Source of the DNA: Gonapodya prolifera JEL478
Lineage: Eukaryota > Monoblepharomycota > Monoblepharidomycetes > Monoblepharidales > Gonapodyaceae
DNA: 64,000 bases
Assembly (NCBI GenBank): GCA_001574975.1
Contig: KQ965878.1
Location: 21,497-85,496, forward strand
Direction: 5' to 3'
Part shown: in pieces, positions 46,891 through 57,299 of the stretch
Layout: each line of letters opens with the position of its first letter
Numbering within the stretch: position 1 is the first letter of the stretch
Notes under the pieces: model-generated
The model's database searches: none
What the model saw: the letters and a program-made list of their open reading frames with translations, nothing else
What the model was told of the DNA's origin: nothing
Position numbers and translations under genes: made by a program

Positions 46891-47757
46891 TCATATAGTC
46901 GCCAACAACTTGAATCCCGTAATCTTTAAGCGCATTCCGATAAAGATGGCAGCAGAGATTAACCAAATTACACCGGTGTAAATTTGTACGGTGGTGTAGT
47001 CTTGGCTGAATCCGAGTGGGGAATACGGGTTTGGGTAAGTGTTGGCGTCCAAAATACCGCCACCGATGAAGTTTCAAAAGATGGAGCCTATGAGCGAAAA
47101 GCCGCATTCGTATGATGACAGGTACCGATCTCATGCAAAAGCCAGACAAAAGTCAGGCCGATGACACTTACCAAAGGTGAGCGACGCCAACATGACTCCA
47201 AGCTTGCTTGCGGAATCTTCAGCTCTCCAAATGGAGGGTACGACAATTGGAAGCTGTGACGTGAACTGAGCACCAGTAGCACCGTACTAAACAGAGAGGG
47301 TTCAATTTGGTCGAACCGCGCCTCCAAACTTAGAGACAAGCACCGTGGAACTCACCAACAATGCAAACGCCAAAAGTGTTCCATACGTGGTGGCGTTGCG
47401 CCACAGCGCAAGTGAGATAACACCCGCGACGATGTTACAGAAGATGAGGATGTTCAGAGGTCCGACGATATTGTTCAAGCTTCCGTAAATGAAACGCGAA
47501 ACAACAGTTGCCAAGTTCAAGAACTGAGAATCCAGGTAACGGTCGTAGCATCGATGCCTAGCTGGGCGCCGTACGCTGGGAGAGAAGGTGGTATGTAGCA
47601 TTCTTTGTAAATTGTCAAGATAACGCAGATGCTCACAAGTCATGTAGAACAGCGGCTGAAGTTGGAGACGATACTCTGAGAAAGCAAAGGATGATAACGG
47701 GCTCTTTGAATGTTTTAGGATCGAATGTTTGCTTCTTTGGCTGGACATGATGAGACG
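46891..47757 (-). pseudogene. Truncated, diverged copy of the MFS transporter (C-terminal half)
   Basis: Exons equivalent to 7-10 of the full MFS gene are present on the minus strand. The exon-7 equivalent has lost bases before LFYMTCEH. The exon-8 equivalent has a one-base deletion after WILS that runs into a stop, then continues as FLNLATVVSRF in another frame. The last exon is intact (NPYSPLGFSQDY, then MRLKITGFKLLATI and TGA at 46891-46893). It therefore shows what the N-gap of the full copies hides. Homology starts abruptly at the exon-7 acceptor, fused to the 3' flank of the neighbouring full MFS copy. Confidence 0.85.
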
Positions 47758-48057
47758 TGTCACAGCCGAACTGGAAGTGTGCTCTCTCATCATCTCTGTC
47801 ACTGCCATGCATTTTGGATACTTTGCGCTTCTTGCCATGCCTTGACTACTCCAAATGAAGTCCTTCAGGACTGCAGTCACCCTTCATTTCACGCTCTGTG
47901 TCTGGAACGAAGGCCAATCAAACACAAATATGAGTGAGCAAGCCCTTTCTCGTCCACTCGATTCCACATTCTTGTGAAAGAACCGTTGGTACTACGACGA
48001 TGTCATATTCTGTGTGTAGGTGACGTGGTTCGGGGAGCTCGCACCGTGTTTCCGTCT

Positions 48058-50111
48058 GCACATAAATTGAATGAAAAGTTGGGCGGCCTCTCAGCACTGG
48101 CACCATCTTTTTACCCGCTTTTACCCTTTTCTTCATCAAAACGTGTAAATTAGGTACAATGATATATGAATTAACAAGGTCCTTANNNNNNNNNNNNNNN
48201 NNNNNNNNNNNNNNNCCCGTAATTTTGATCCGCATTGCAATAAAAATCGCAGCACCGATGAACCAGATAATACCGGTGTAATTTTGTACCGCGGTGTAGT
48301 CTTGACTGTATCCAACTGGAGAGTACGGGTTGGGNAAAGTATTCGCGTCCAAAATACGGCCACCGATGAAATTTCCAAAGATGGAGCCTATAAGCGAGAA
48401 GANATATTTGTGTTAAGATTGCAGTTGATCGGATGCGAAGTCAATCGATGACACCGACCAAAAGTGAACGACGCCATCATAACTCCGAGCTTGCTTGCAG
48501 AATCTTCAGAGCCCCAAATCGAAGGAACGACAATCGGAAGCTGTGCGGTGAATTGTGCTCCAGTAGCGCCGTACTGTAAAAAGTACACAAAGAGTCAATC
48601 AGGTACAAGTGTCTGAAATATTAGAGCCGAGCACTGGGGAACTCACCAACAACGAAAAGGCCAACAATGTTCCATACGTTGTAGCGTAGCGCCACATTAC
48701 AAGACCCACTAGGCCGCCGGTTAAGTTGCAGAAGATTAGGATGTTGAGTGGTCCGATGATATTGTTGAGGCCCCCGAAAATCACACGTGCCACAACAGTT
48801 GACAAGTTCAAGAAGCTGAGAATCCAGGTAACGCTCGTGTTATCAATTCCGAGTTGAGCGCCGTACGCTGGAGAGACGGAGATATGTATCATTCCGAAGA
48901 TNAATAGTCACGAGAACATAGATGCTCACATGTCATATAGAACAGTGGGAGGGTGGCACTAAAGTTGGATACGATACTTCCGAGGAAGCAAAGAATGAAG
49001 ACAGGCTCTTTGAATGTTGCGGGATCGAATGTTTGCTTCTTGGGCTGGACAGGATGAAACGGCAAATCGTTACTACAGCGAGTCCGATGGAAAGTTGTGT
49101 TAAACGTACTTGAGGAGGAATTCTGGATGTAATTCCCAAGGAAAACACCCCGATTACTAAAAAAAAAAAACCATTGCGAACGCAACGAGATGTTTGAATT
49201 CAATAGTGTAACGCGAAAGGTTGGCACCATTCTTTTGCTCACCGCCAATGGTTAGGAAACCGAGAGTTCTCAAAGTCCAAGCGAGGCCAACGCGGTCCAA
49301 GAGGGCTTGTGTTAAGTTAGCTGATAGATAAAAAACGAATTGTAAAGAAATATGTGAAAAAGAGGATTTCTTTCACTCACTGAAAGCAAATCCTCCAATG
49401 GGACTTCCCAGGAACGCAATGCTCTGTAAAAAGTTGCCCGTAAGGTTTAATGAAGATATCGTCCGACAAAGGATATTCGCGCGCTTACCATGGCGAGACC
49501 AGTCTTCTTGCTGAACCAGGAGGGAATGGCGGCAAGAGCAACCATCCATGATGCCTGCGCTCCAACACCGTTCGTAATTCCCTGGAAGAGAACGATCATC
49601 CACACTTGGCCCGGTCCTACAGATGGAACAAAAGTCAAACTCTGAGCATTTCGACACATGCGCCGAGTGTAGTAAACGTACCAGCAAATGATGCAATAAT
49701 GTACGAGATACCACTGAGAAGCGCTCCACCGATCACGACCGGGCGGTATCCGAAACGATCTGCAAGATTGCCCAAGAATGGGGCTGCGATAGTACCGGCG
49801 GCGAGTGTGAACCCTCCAGTTAGTGTGTAGAGTGTAAGCGACGCTCCCGGGAAGACATTGGCACCATAGTAGTAACCCTGCAAAACAAATGAACGAAATG
49901 GAATTGAATGGAATGAGTGAACTTGCTTGCATCCGCTGTCAAGACGAGGCTCACCAAGAAAACGCCCCAGCTGAACAGTGATGTCCCCCAGCTGACGAAG
50001 GCGATAAGGAAGTAGCAGGCAACCACACTCCACGCCTTGAATCCACCATCGGGCGGTGGACCGTACTCCAATGCCTGGACTTTCTCCAAGTCCTCCTTTT
50101 CGGCAGCGAGC
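48058..50111. repeat. Right arm of identical inverted repeat
   Basis: Partner of 32590-34643. Outside the core the 3' flank continues to align to about 47757 (versus 34935) with a few percent divergence. Confidence 0.85.
48186..48215. other. Assembly gap (30 N)
   Basis: Mirror image of the gap at 34486-34515, at the 3' end of the right MFS copy. Confidence 0.99.
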
Positions 50112-50155
50112 GGCGATGTAGCGGTGTTTTCTGAGCTTTGAAGGTCCGACGCCAT
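48216..50155 (-). CDS. MCH/monocarboxylate-type MFS transporter, right inverted copy
   Basis: An inverted twin of the gene at 32546-34485: plus position p corresponds to 82701 minus p without a single insertion or deletion. Exon structure, the 12-T tract before exon 6 and the three ambiguous bases (48902, 48403, 48335) all coincide. The only coding differences seen are near the start, where this copy reads LQSSENTATSPL and the other LQGSENLPTSPL. The ATG at 50155 precedes PPPDGGFKAWS as in the other copy. Its last exon also runs into the N gap. Function is as for the left copy. Confidence 0.88.
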
Positions 50156-50429
50156 TGGTTCCACTGAAAAGAATTTTTTACTGACTTTGGGATGCGATCA
50201 CTGCAAACTCTCCGTTCTTCTTAAAGGGAGGAAGTGTGTGGGGAGGCAGGATTACACCACCGGCTGCCGTCCGGTTCATAGCGAACCCGTTGCTTCCGGG
50301 TTTGAAATCGGCCCTCCTGCCTCCCAAACTCGAATCCGATATTTGCCTCCCTCCTTCAACGATTGTACTTAGTGAAGGCGAAGTGTCAATCTTCTTCGCA
50401 CGGGCTTTACCTCGGGATTCCCAAACACC

Positions 50430-50510
50430 ACTCACCTAACCCAATGAAACCAGACTGCGACCAAACCCTCGACTACGCCTCCGCCTATTGCGTTTGCCGC
50501 CGCTCCGTTG
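50430..50510 (+). pseudogene. 5' fragment of an ANKRD39-like gene
   Basis: It begins ATGAAACCAGACTGCGACC, matching ATGAAACCACACTGCGACC of the intact gene, and encodes MKPDCDQTLDYASAYCVC before homology ends. It is divergent from the right MFS copy, as the decayed copy at 31.9-32.3 kb is to the left MFS copy. Confidence 0.7.
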
Positions 50511-50624
50511 TCGCGCCCCGTGTCGACGGCGGTCTGTTTATGAAGGAATGATGGATTGACGGTGTAGTGCGATCAACAAAACATTAATTGTTCTCGTATA
50601 CAGTACCAATTACAATCGCAACTT

Positions 50625-52205
50625 TCATATTCCAATACGTTTCCAAATTTCGTTGTCCAAGTCAACAGTCCTTTCTTCCAACCTCGCGGTCTCTATCGCC
50701 AAAGCCATTACAGAGCTTACGAGCATATCTTTCACCGTCGCCATGTGGGATTTTCGGTCCCCGTCTGCTGCAGTTTCTCCACCATTTCTTGACGTCGACG
50801 GGTGCATTTCACTCCCAACAGCGACCATTTCGTCCCACCACTGCCTGATCTGCCACTCGTCTCCTCCGCCGTGATTGTCGCCAGCAACTGTCGATTTGTG
50901 GTTCTCGGTGGTTGAAAACTCAGACGATACCTTTTTCGTGCGCACATCGCCAGTTTGGAGGTCGGCTTCGATGGCGCCCTCGAGACCAGAGAGGAGAATG
51001 CGGCGCTGCTCGAACGCGCACATGGACGAGAGGTGGAAGGTTGCCCGGATTCCTGAGCTGGAGCGATGGTGGGAGAATATGAACATTGTTGTTTGGTCAC
51101 CTTTATCGCACCCGCATCCTCCCCCATTTGCACGAACTGGCACTCACCGAAACTGTATCACAGCAATGACATTATCCTCGGCATCTCCTCCCGAAGTAAA
51201 GGGATCCTCGACGGGTGGATAGACAGGCCAATGTCGAAACACGGTTTGTCTCGGTCCGCCCTTCGCCTGGACCTCATCCTTTATCCGCTCTGCCGCCTCC
51301 ACATTCTCCTCGGTAAAAATATTTTTCCCGCCGAACGCCGCCACCTTGGACGGGATGTCATCAAGCAGCCAGCACATCAAGTCCATATCATGGCACGACT
51401 TCTCCAGAACGTTTGGTCCGGCAAGGTCTTTGAAACGTCTCCAGTTGCGAAACTTGTATGAGCCGTGCTCCCGGCCCAAGAGCTCGTTGAATTCGCAGGT
51501 GATTATCTTTCCGGTGAACTTTTCTTCTCGGAGAAGGGTCCGAATCCGTTGATAGAGCGGGGCATACCGCAAGACAAATCCAGTTAGAAACCGAGGTGCT
51601 GGTGTCAGTGTCTGCGTTGTAACGACCGCTTCGTAAATAGCGAGGCAGTCGACGATTGTTGTGGCGAGAGGTTTCTCGCAGAAGATGCTGTAGCCCGCGT
51701 TGAGCGCCTGCAGAACATCCTTCCGATGGTGTGCGTTTATAGACGCGACGAGACACCACTTGTTCCACTTTTCATTGATAACTTGTGTACTCTCGGGAAG
51801 CGCCAGTGCTCTCACGCGATCCTCCGCACCGTCAGCCCCATCACGCAACAAAACTGTCTCTACAATTGTTCCACCTTCGCGAGGATAGCGTTCCAGGGTG
51901 TAGCGGACTTCCTGTTCGCCGCTTTTCAACCCTTCCTCGGTCGAATCCCCGAGAACCAGTCGTGCAACTGGGGCTCGCGTGGTCCGAATCAAGAGATTGA
52001 TAAGAAATAGAGCTCGTCGACCCGTTCCAAGGACGACAAGATTGATTGGTGGTCCTGTGTAGGGTGGTGCTGCAGCTGGGGCATTCGTGTCAACGACCTT
52101 GACGAACGAGGAAGCTGCTGGGTCTGGCTCGGGAGCTGGCACTGCATCGGATAATTGTTCTTGCTCGCCGAGAATCTTCTTCCGAAAGATACGTCCAAGG
52201 TTCAT
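50625..52205 (-). CDS. Gfo/Idh/MocA-type NAD(P)-dependent oxidoreductase
   Basis: Two exons, 52205-51148 and 51057-50625, give 496 residues. After a variable N-terminus the Rossmann fold begins with INLVVLGTGRRALFLINLL. The family's substrate-side motif is present as YSIFCEKPLATT, with the expected Glu-Lys-Pro. The C-terminal alpha/beta domain includes FLTGFVLRYAPLYQRIR, GPNVLEKSCHDMDLMCWLL, whose KSCHDMD matches the conserved K..H(D/W)(D/H) active-site pattern, and WQIRQWWDEMVA. Members oxidise or reduce sugars and inositols; the substrate cannot be told. The glycine motif reads GTGRR rather than GxGxxG. The ATG lies 96 bp from the divergent ADA2-like gene. Confidence 0.88.
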
Positions 52206-52301
52206 ATTGCGGAGGTCGAAGGTGGTGAGCTAGAGAGTTTAGGACACACTCAACTCAATTGATGAAGCCTGAGTAGGTAGAGTAGACGAAACACGAACAC
52301 G

Positions 52302-54362
52302 ATAAATGATATCTTCTAAACACCATTCATTAATCGAGATACTTGTGCCGAGAGTATCGCTAACATCGTGCTCATGTCTCGAGTGACCATATTGCGTGTC
52401 TTGTTTCGGAAAAGGATCAGAGCCTGCGACCCGGCCGGATCACAGGAATGACCACTCATATCGGGTGATTGAGCCGTTAGATTTTCGTGAGTAGATGGGC
52501 TGTAGTTTTGGGGGAATTTGTCGTAAAGGTGGATGATCCGATCGGTGGAGCAAGCGTACTCGTAACACACGGATAGCGGATGGGTCGAGCAGAAATCACT
52601 CCATTTCAACAAGGACAGATATGTTGTGTCACAGGGCACATTCGCGCAAGGTTCGGACTGTAAGACAGCGGAACCAAGTAACCGATCTTCGCCCTTCTTG
52701 CAGCCGTATTCGACCCTCTCTGGTCAGCCAACGAGGAGCTTCAGTTAATCGAAAACTTGGAACACTACGGCCTTGGTAACTGGGAGCAAGTGTCCAAACA
52801 GATGTGCACCAAGACCAAGGACGATTGCTCGAAACATTACCAGGAGGTTTACATCCACAGTTCCTCTTGGCCCATTCCGGATATGTTGATCGAATTCGAG
52901 AAGGAGACGAATCGAAGGAGGATAAAACGGAAGGTGATGGAGGTTACCATATGTGAGTCGGCGGGATGCTGGTTTTCATCACCCGGGAGACTTTCCAAAT
53001 CTAACCTCAAATGATTGCTTTTTTGCTATGCTATATCAAAAGCTTCCCCTTCCAAGAAGAAAGCTACCCAGTCCATCAAAACCCTCGAGTCAAATCCGGG
53101 CCAAGTCCACGAAATAATCGGCTACATGCCAGGACGTGGTGAATACGACATCGAGCCCGAAAACAGTGCCGAGAACATAGTCAAAGATATCACATTTGAC
53201 GTCGAAGATGGTCCTGCTGCAGTTTTGGGTCTTCCAACAGACGAGGATCTCAATTTGGCGATTCTCGATGTGTACAATGAAAAGCTTAACATCCGAGAGG
53301 ATCAGAAGCGACTCTTGAAGGGGATGGGGCTACTTGAGTACGGCAAACTGACTAAGCTGGAAAGGCAGAGGAAGCCAGAGGAACGGGCCGTTTACAATAG
53401 GGCAAAAGTGTTCGCCAGGTGCATATCAAAGACGGACTTTGAAGAGTGGATGCAAGGATTCTACAGTGCGTCCCTGTTTATTGCTGTCATGTTTTTTGTT
53501 CATCTGCAACGGCTCTCACTGATGAATCTATGTGAAATCATCCTGTAGGGGAACTCGACCTCCGCCACCAAATCGCTCAACTTCACGAGTGGCGCAGAAT
53601 GGGAGTACGCACAGCTGAGGAGGGCGAGCAGTACGAGTCACACAAGGTCGAGCGAGTCGACAACATTCATGCTCTGCGTCTCAGACTCAACGTGGGGCCT
53701 CTGAACAATAGCGCAGCTACCGCTGCGGCGATGGATCTGCTGGAGTTCAGGGAACATAATTGCGGGCCGGGAACTGGAGTGAAAGTTGGAAAGGAAAGCA
53801 CTCCACGCTTTATCGGAAGTGGAGTGAACGTGAGAGTTCATCGTTTTTGGTCACCAATAGTCGATTCAATTGATAAAGTGTTGGGTGTATTGTTTTCAGC
53901 TTATTTCCCCTCCCACTACTGACAGCAACATTCCTGTCAACAAGGTGAGTTTCTTCACCTCCAATCATTTATTTGATTGACAAAGCGTCGTCTGGATTGT
54001 TGTCAGCAGCTCACTCCACCAACCACAAGTGTCAGCAACATTTCGGTCACCATTCTTCGCATCATCGCCCCGACTGCACCTGCGAGTACGCTCAGACAGC
54101 CTCGCTTCACTCGACCATCGACTACATCTCTTGATATTTCCAAGGCCGATGGGGTGGAGCTCCTCAGCGCCCCAGAGCAGCATCTGTGCTCAACTTTGCG
54201 GGTACCCCCGGACCTTACCTCATCATTAGAGAGAAATGCATAAAGGAGAGCGTAAAACTCGGTGGCATAAGGCGGATGCAGATGAGGGACTTCATCAAGA
54301 TCGATGTGAACAAAGCCGGTCCAATCTATGATGCATTTTTGGAGTGGGGTTGGATGAGGTAG
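52302..54362 (+). pseudogene. ADA2-like transcriptional adaptor gene with frame lesions
   Basis: ADA2 is the ZZ-SANT-SWIRM adaptor of SAGA-type histone acetyltransferase complexes. The SANT exon (52704-52952) is clear: WSANEELQLIENLEHYGLG, then NWEQVSKQM. Exons 53043-53465, 53549-53829, 53900-53944 and 54011 onward give the ADA2 core (IIGYMPGRGEYDIEPENSAE, GLLEYGKLTKLERQRKPEER, LDLRHQIAQLHEWRRMGV). The SWIRM end shifts by one base at a C5 run (54206-54210 region), between LCSTLRVPP and GPYLIIREKCIKES, before IKIDVNKAGPIYD and TAG at 54362. The ZZ exon reads PYCVSCFGKG and HSYRVIEPLDF, but a TGA replaces a residue just before it and the first CxxC is not intact. Either a pseudogene or sequence errors in a real ADA2. 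Confidence 0.7.
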
Positions 54363-55301
54363 GTGCGGAAGAGAGATCGATGACCGTGCCTTCACTCGAG
54401 AACATTGGAACTTAAATCTGAGCACCGATTATTTTTGACAGGAAACCAGACGGCAACAACCATCACACTCCTGGACCAACTCCAACAATCGAACCACATA
54501 TTCTACCACCCAATCTTCAAATTGTTTCTTCGGCGGCTGAAAGCGCAGCGTACCCACCGCACACGTTATGTTATTATCCATGATATCAGTCAATCTGATA
54601 TTTGCAGCCGCAGCGGCGAAGTCATATACTCAGCCTCAGTCATCTTATCAGCACAAGCACCAACCACCCATTGCTTCTTCTTTGCTACAACTCAACTCTG
54701 TAACACTCTCGATTGTCACTCCTCAGTCTGGACCTGGGTCTGGGACGGAAGGAGGGTTAGCAGCTTGACTTACTGACTATCCATTGGGCTGATTGAAGTT
54801 GTCTTGGAGGGGGTAGTTTGCGATTGTGCCACCAGTTTTCACAATTATACACGTATTGCAAACTAATAGTTTTGAATAATAATCTCTGAATGAAAATGAA
54901 GTGCCCTTGCTCCAGTAAACTTTCAACGATTTGAGACGGTGACCACATGCACCAGTGGGCTCGGCAATAAATTGAATGCTTTCTATATTCGGGTATTTTC
55001 AGACGAAATGGTATTTGTTGGAGCACTTGGGCGGTGAGTTTGGGTGCAACCGTTTCAATTCATACCAACATTTCAAACGACGTTCTTGAACAGTATTGCA
55101 GTCTTCCTTTCTTTCATCATCTTTCACATTCACGAATAAAATGCAGGAATAACTTGAAAATAATATTTGTAATAACGTGAAATAATTCACCCCTTTCGAA
55201 TACTTCAAAGCCAGTCCCGCCACCGACATCGATATCTTGATTCTTGATGAGTTGGCGCGAGATAGGTCGCGCTGCGTGAAGTCGCGCACGCGTGGTGTGG
55301 C
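54363..55301. other. AT-rich spacer, possible ankyrin remnant
   Basis: No intact gene. On the minus strand near 54780-54990 a stretch reading SQIVESLLEQGHF and later SLQYVYNCENW faintly echoes ANKRD39 repeat 1-2 (VKTVRRLLEKGNV, ALHYAARTGNV). Confidence 0.3.
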
Positions 55302-57213
55302 TCAATGATGATGAATCACAGCGGAACGTAGATGTGGAAAGGTTTCATTTGTCCTCATCCACCCCGCGCTCCCATCCTTCCCCCCAACTATCCAAATCAC
55401 AACCGCCCCCACCGCCGCCGCAACCCCCACGGCCCAGCTCCCTCTCCATCCCCATGCCGCGAACGCTCGTGCGCCGAGGCCACTCCCGGCCGCACTCCCC
55501 GCAAACGCAAACAGCATGTACACGCTGTTGATCCGTGCGCGGGCAGAGGGGTCGAGGAGGAAGACCCGCTTCTGGTTGGGCACTTGTTGCGTTTGGAGGG
55601 CGAGTTCGATGAGAAAACCGGAGATGAAGAAGGGGGGGAGGGAGGTGGAGAACATGGCGGAGATGAGCCAGGCGAGGGCAATCTGTTGCGTGAGTGGTTT
55701 GATGGGGAGGTGGTGAGAGGGTGCAATTAGAAGAGGTTCACGACATGGTGGAAGGTCGGTCGAGACGGAACATACCAAGATTTCTCCCAGAACGATAGTC
55801 TGGTATGCTCCTATGCGGTCTGTGATGTAACCAATACCCATCGCAAACGGGATTGCTGCAGCACCCGCGAGGCCGACCTGTCGGTAGGTCCGGTCCCGGT
55901 GGGAATAGAAGAAGACCGGTACTTAAGAAGAGGAACGAGTGAAAGGTGTAACATGATAGCAGTAACTTACCGTCCCCACTATTCCCGGTGAGTAGTTGAA
56001 GGGCTCCCCCGCCAGATGGTACGTGATGCTCGTCCAGAAGTTGAAGAAGCTGAGCCAGCACAGAAACGCCATGGCGGAGGACTGGCGTAGTTCTAACGGT
56101 TCACGCAGATGTCAATAAGAGTCTTTACGGTGCTGCATGAAGGCCGGGACTCACCAGGATGGCGAAAGAACAACACGACACAACTCTTGAGCAACTGCCA
56201 ATACGTCGTCCCCGTGTCCTTCCTGATCTTCCTCTCCAACTTGGGCATCCACACCCACAACGCCACCACCAAGAGCGCCTGCGCGGCACTCACGGCCCAA
56301 TACGCCGCCTCCCACCTTCCGGACGCGGAGGCAATCGCGCCACTGACGGCGCGCGAGAGAAGCATGCCGGCCATCATGCCCATGATGACCCAGCTGAGGT
56401 TTCGGCCGACGTGGGAGGGTTTAGACAGGTCGGCGACGGCGGGGAGGAAGATTTGGATGGGGACGAGGATGGGACCGAGGAGGAAGTTGAGGGTTTGGAA
56501 GACGGGGAAGGAGTGGGAGAAGGGGAGGACGAGGCTGACGATTGCGCAGGCAGCGGTGAGAGAGATCACTGGGTTTGGGTACACGGGAGTGTATCGTCGA
56601 TGGGAGGAGGTCGACAAAGAGAGAAGATGATGACTCACCCATTGTCTTCCGCGGCAGCAAGTCCCCCAACGGAAGAATAAGCGCCAATCCAAGCACGTAT
56701 CCGATCTGAATAAATGTCGGTATCGTTCCAATCTCGGCGGTGGACACTCCAAAGGCATCTTTGAGGACTTCGAGGAGGGGTTGGTTCAAGTACCTGGACG
56801 TGGACCACATGGGAGGTTACGAGGTGAGCACAAAAGAGGGAGGGAGAGGGTATTACATGTTCGAGATGATAACCTGCAAGGGGGTGGTATGTATGACTAA
56901 GCGATCGCGTTTGAAACAAAGATCAAGTTCGACATCGACTCACCGCGTTGGACACAGCAAAGAGGACTACGACTTTCCACGAGATATCTTTCTCACTTGA
57001 ATCGACGGGAGCCCCCCCGTCTGTGCCTGCGTCCGCAATTTCGGGAGCATTTGCAACATCGACCTCTGATTCTTTTTCTGTCGATGTGAAGTCCAGCGTG
57101 ACGACGGAGTCGTCCGATTTCGAAGTCATCTCGGTGGACATGGTCGGGAGATGGTCGGCGTTCGATTCGATCGGAATCTCAGATGGAGGTCTTGTAATGA
57201 ATACGCTTGGCAC
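55302..57213 (-). CDS. Major facilitator transporter of bacterial drug-efflux type
   Basis: Seven exons, 57213-56944, 56873-56857, 56793-56639, 56568-56155, 56092-55971, 55877-55776 and 55682-55302, join in phase to 486 residues. Exon 2 is a 17-base microexon (VIISN plus two bases). After an acidic cytosolic start come NQPLLEVLKDAFGVSTAEIG, GYVLGLALILPLGDLLPRKT (motif A region), VGRNLSWVIMGMMAGMLLSR, and the symmetrical MGIGYITDRIGAYQTIVLG in the second half. Twelve helices are plausible. The pattern resembles bacterial YgaY/YnfM-like permeases more than the MCH copies elsewhere in this window, so ancient transfer is possible. Substrate unknown. An in-frame ATG at 57141 could also be the start. 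Confidence 0.85.
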
Positions 57214-57299
57214 CTGACCAAAGTGTGGAATTGGTACGACGACTGAGAGGAATGAAATCGGCTTCCCTTATGTAACATACAAAAGAGATGATGCTATCC

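Noticed and set aside
52316-52639. Minus-strand open frame of 107 codons rich in Cys
   Set aside because: It is antisense to the ADA2-like ZZ region; the plus strand gives recognisable CVSCFGKG and SYRVIEPLDF.
54190-54240. A 28-nt intron explaining the ADA2 SWIRM frame break
   Set aside because: GTACCC...ATTAG would be far shorter than any intron seen here and would delete conserved SWIRM residues.
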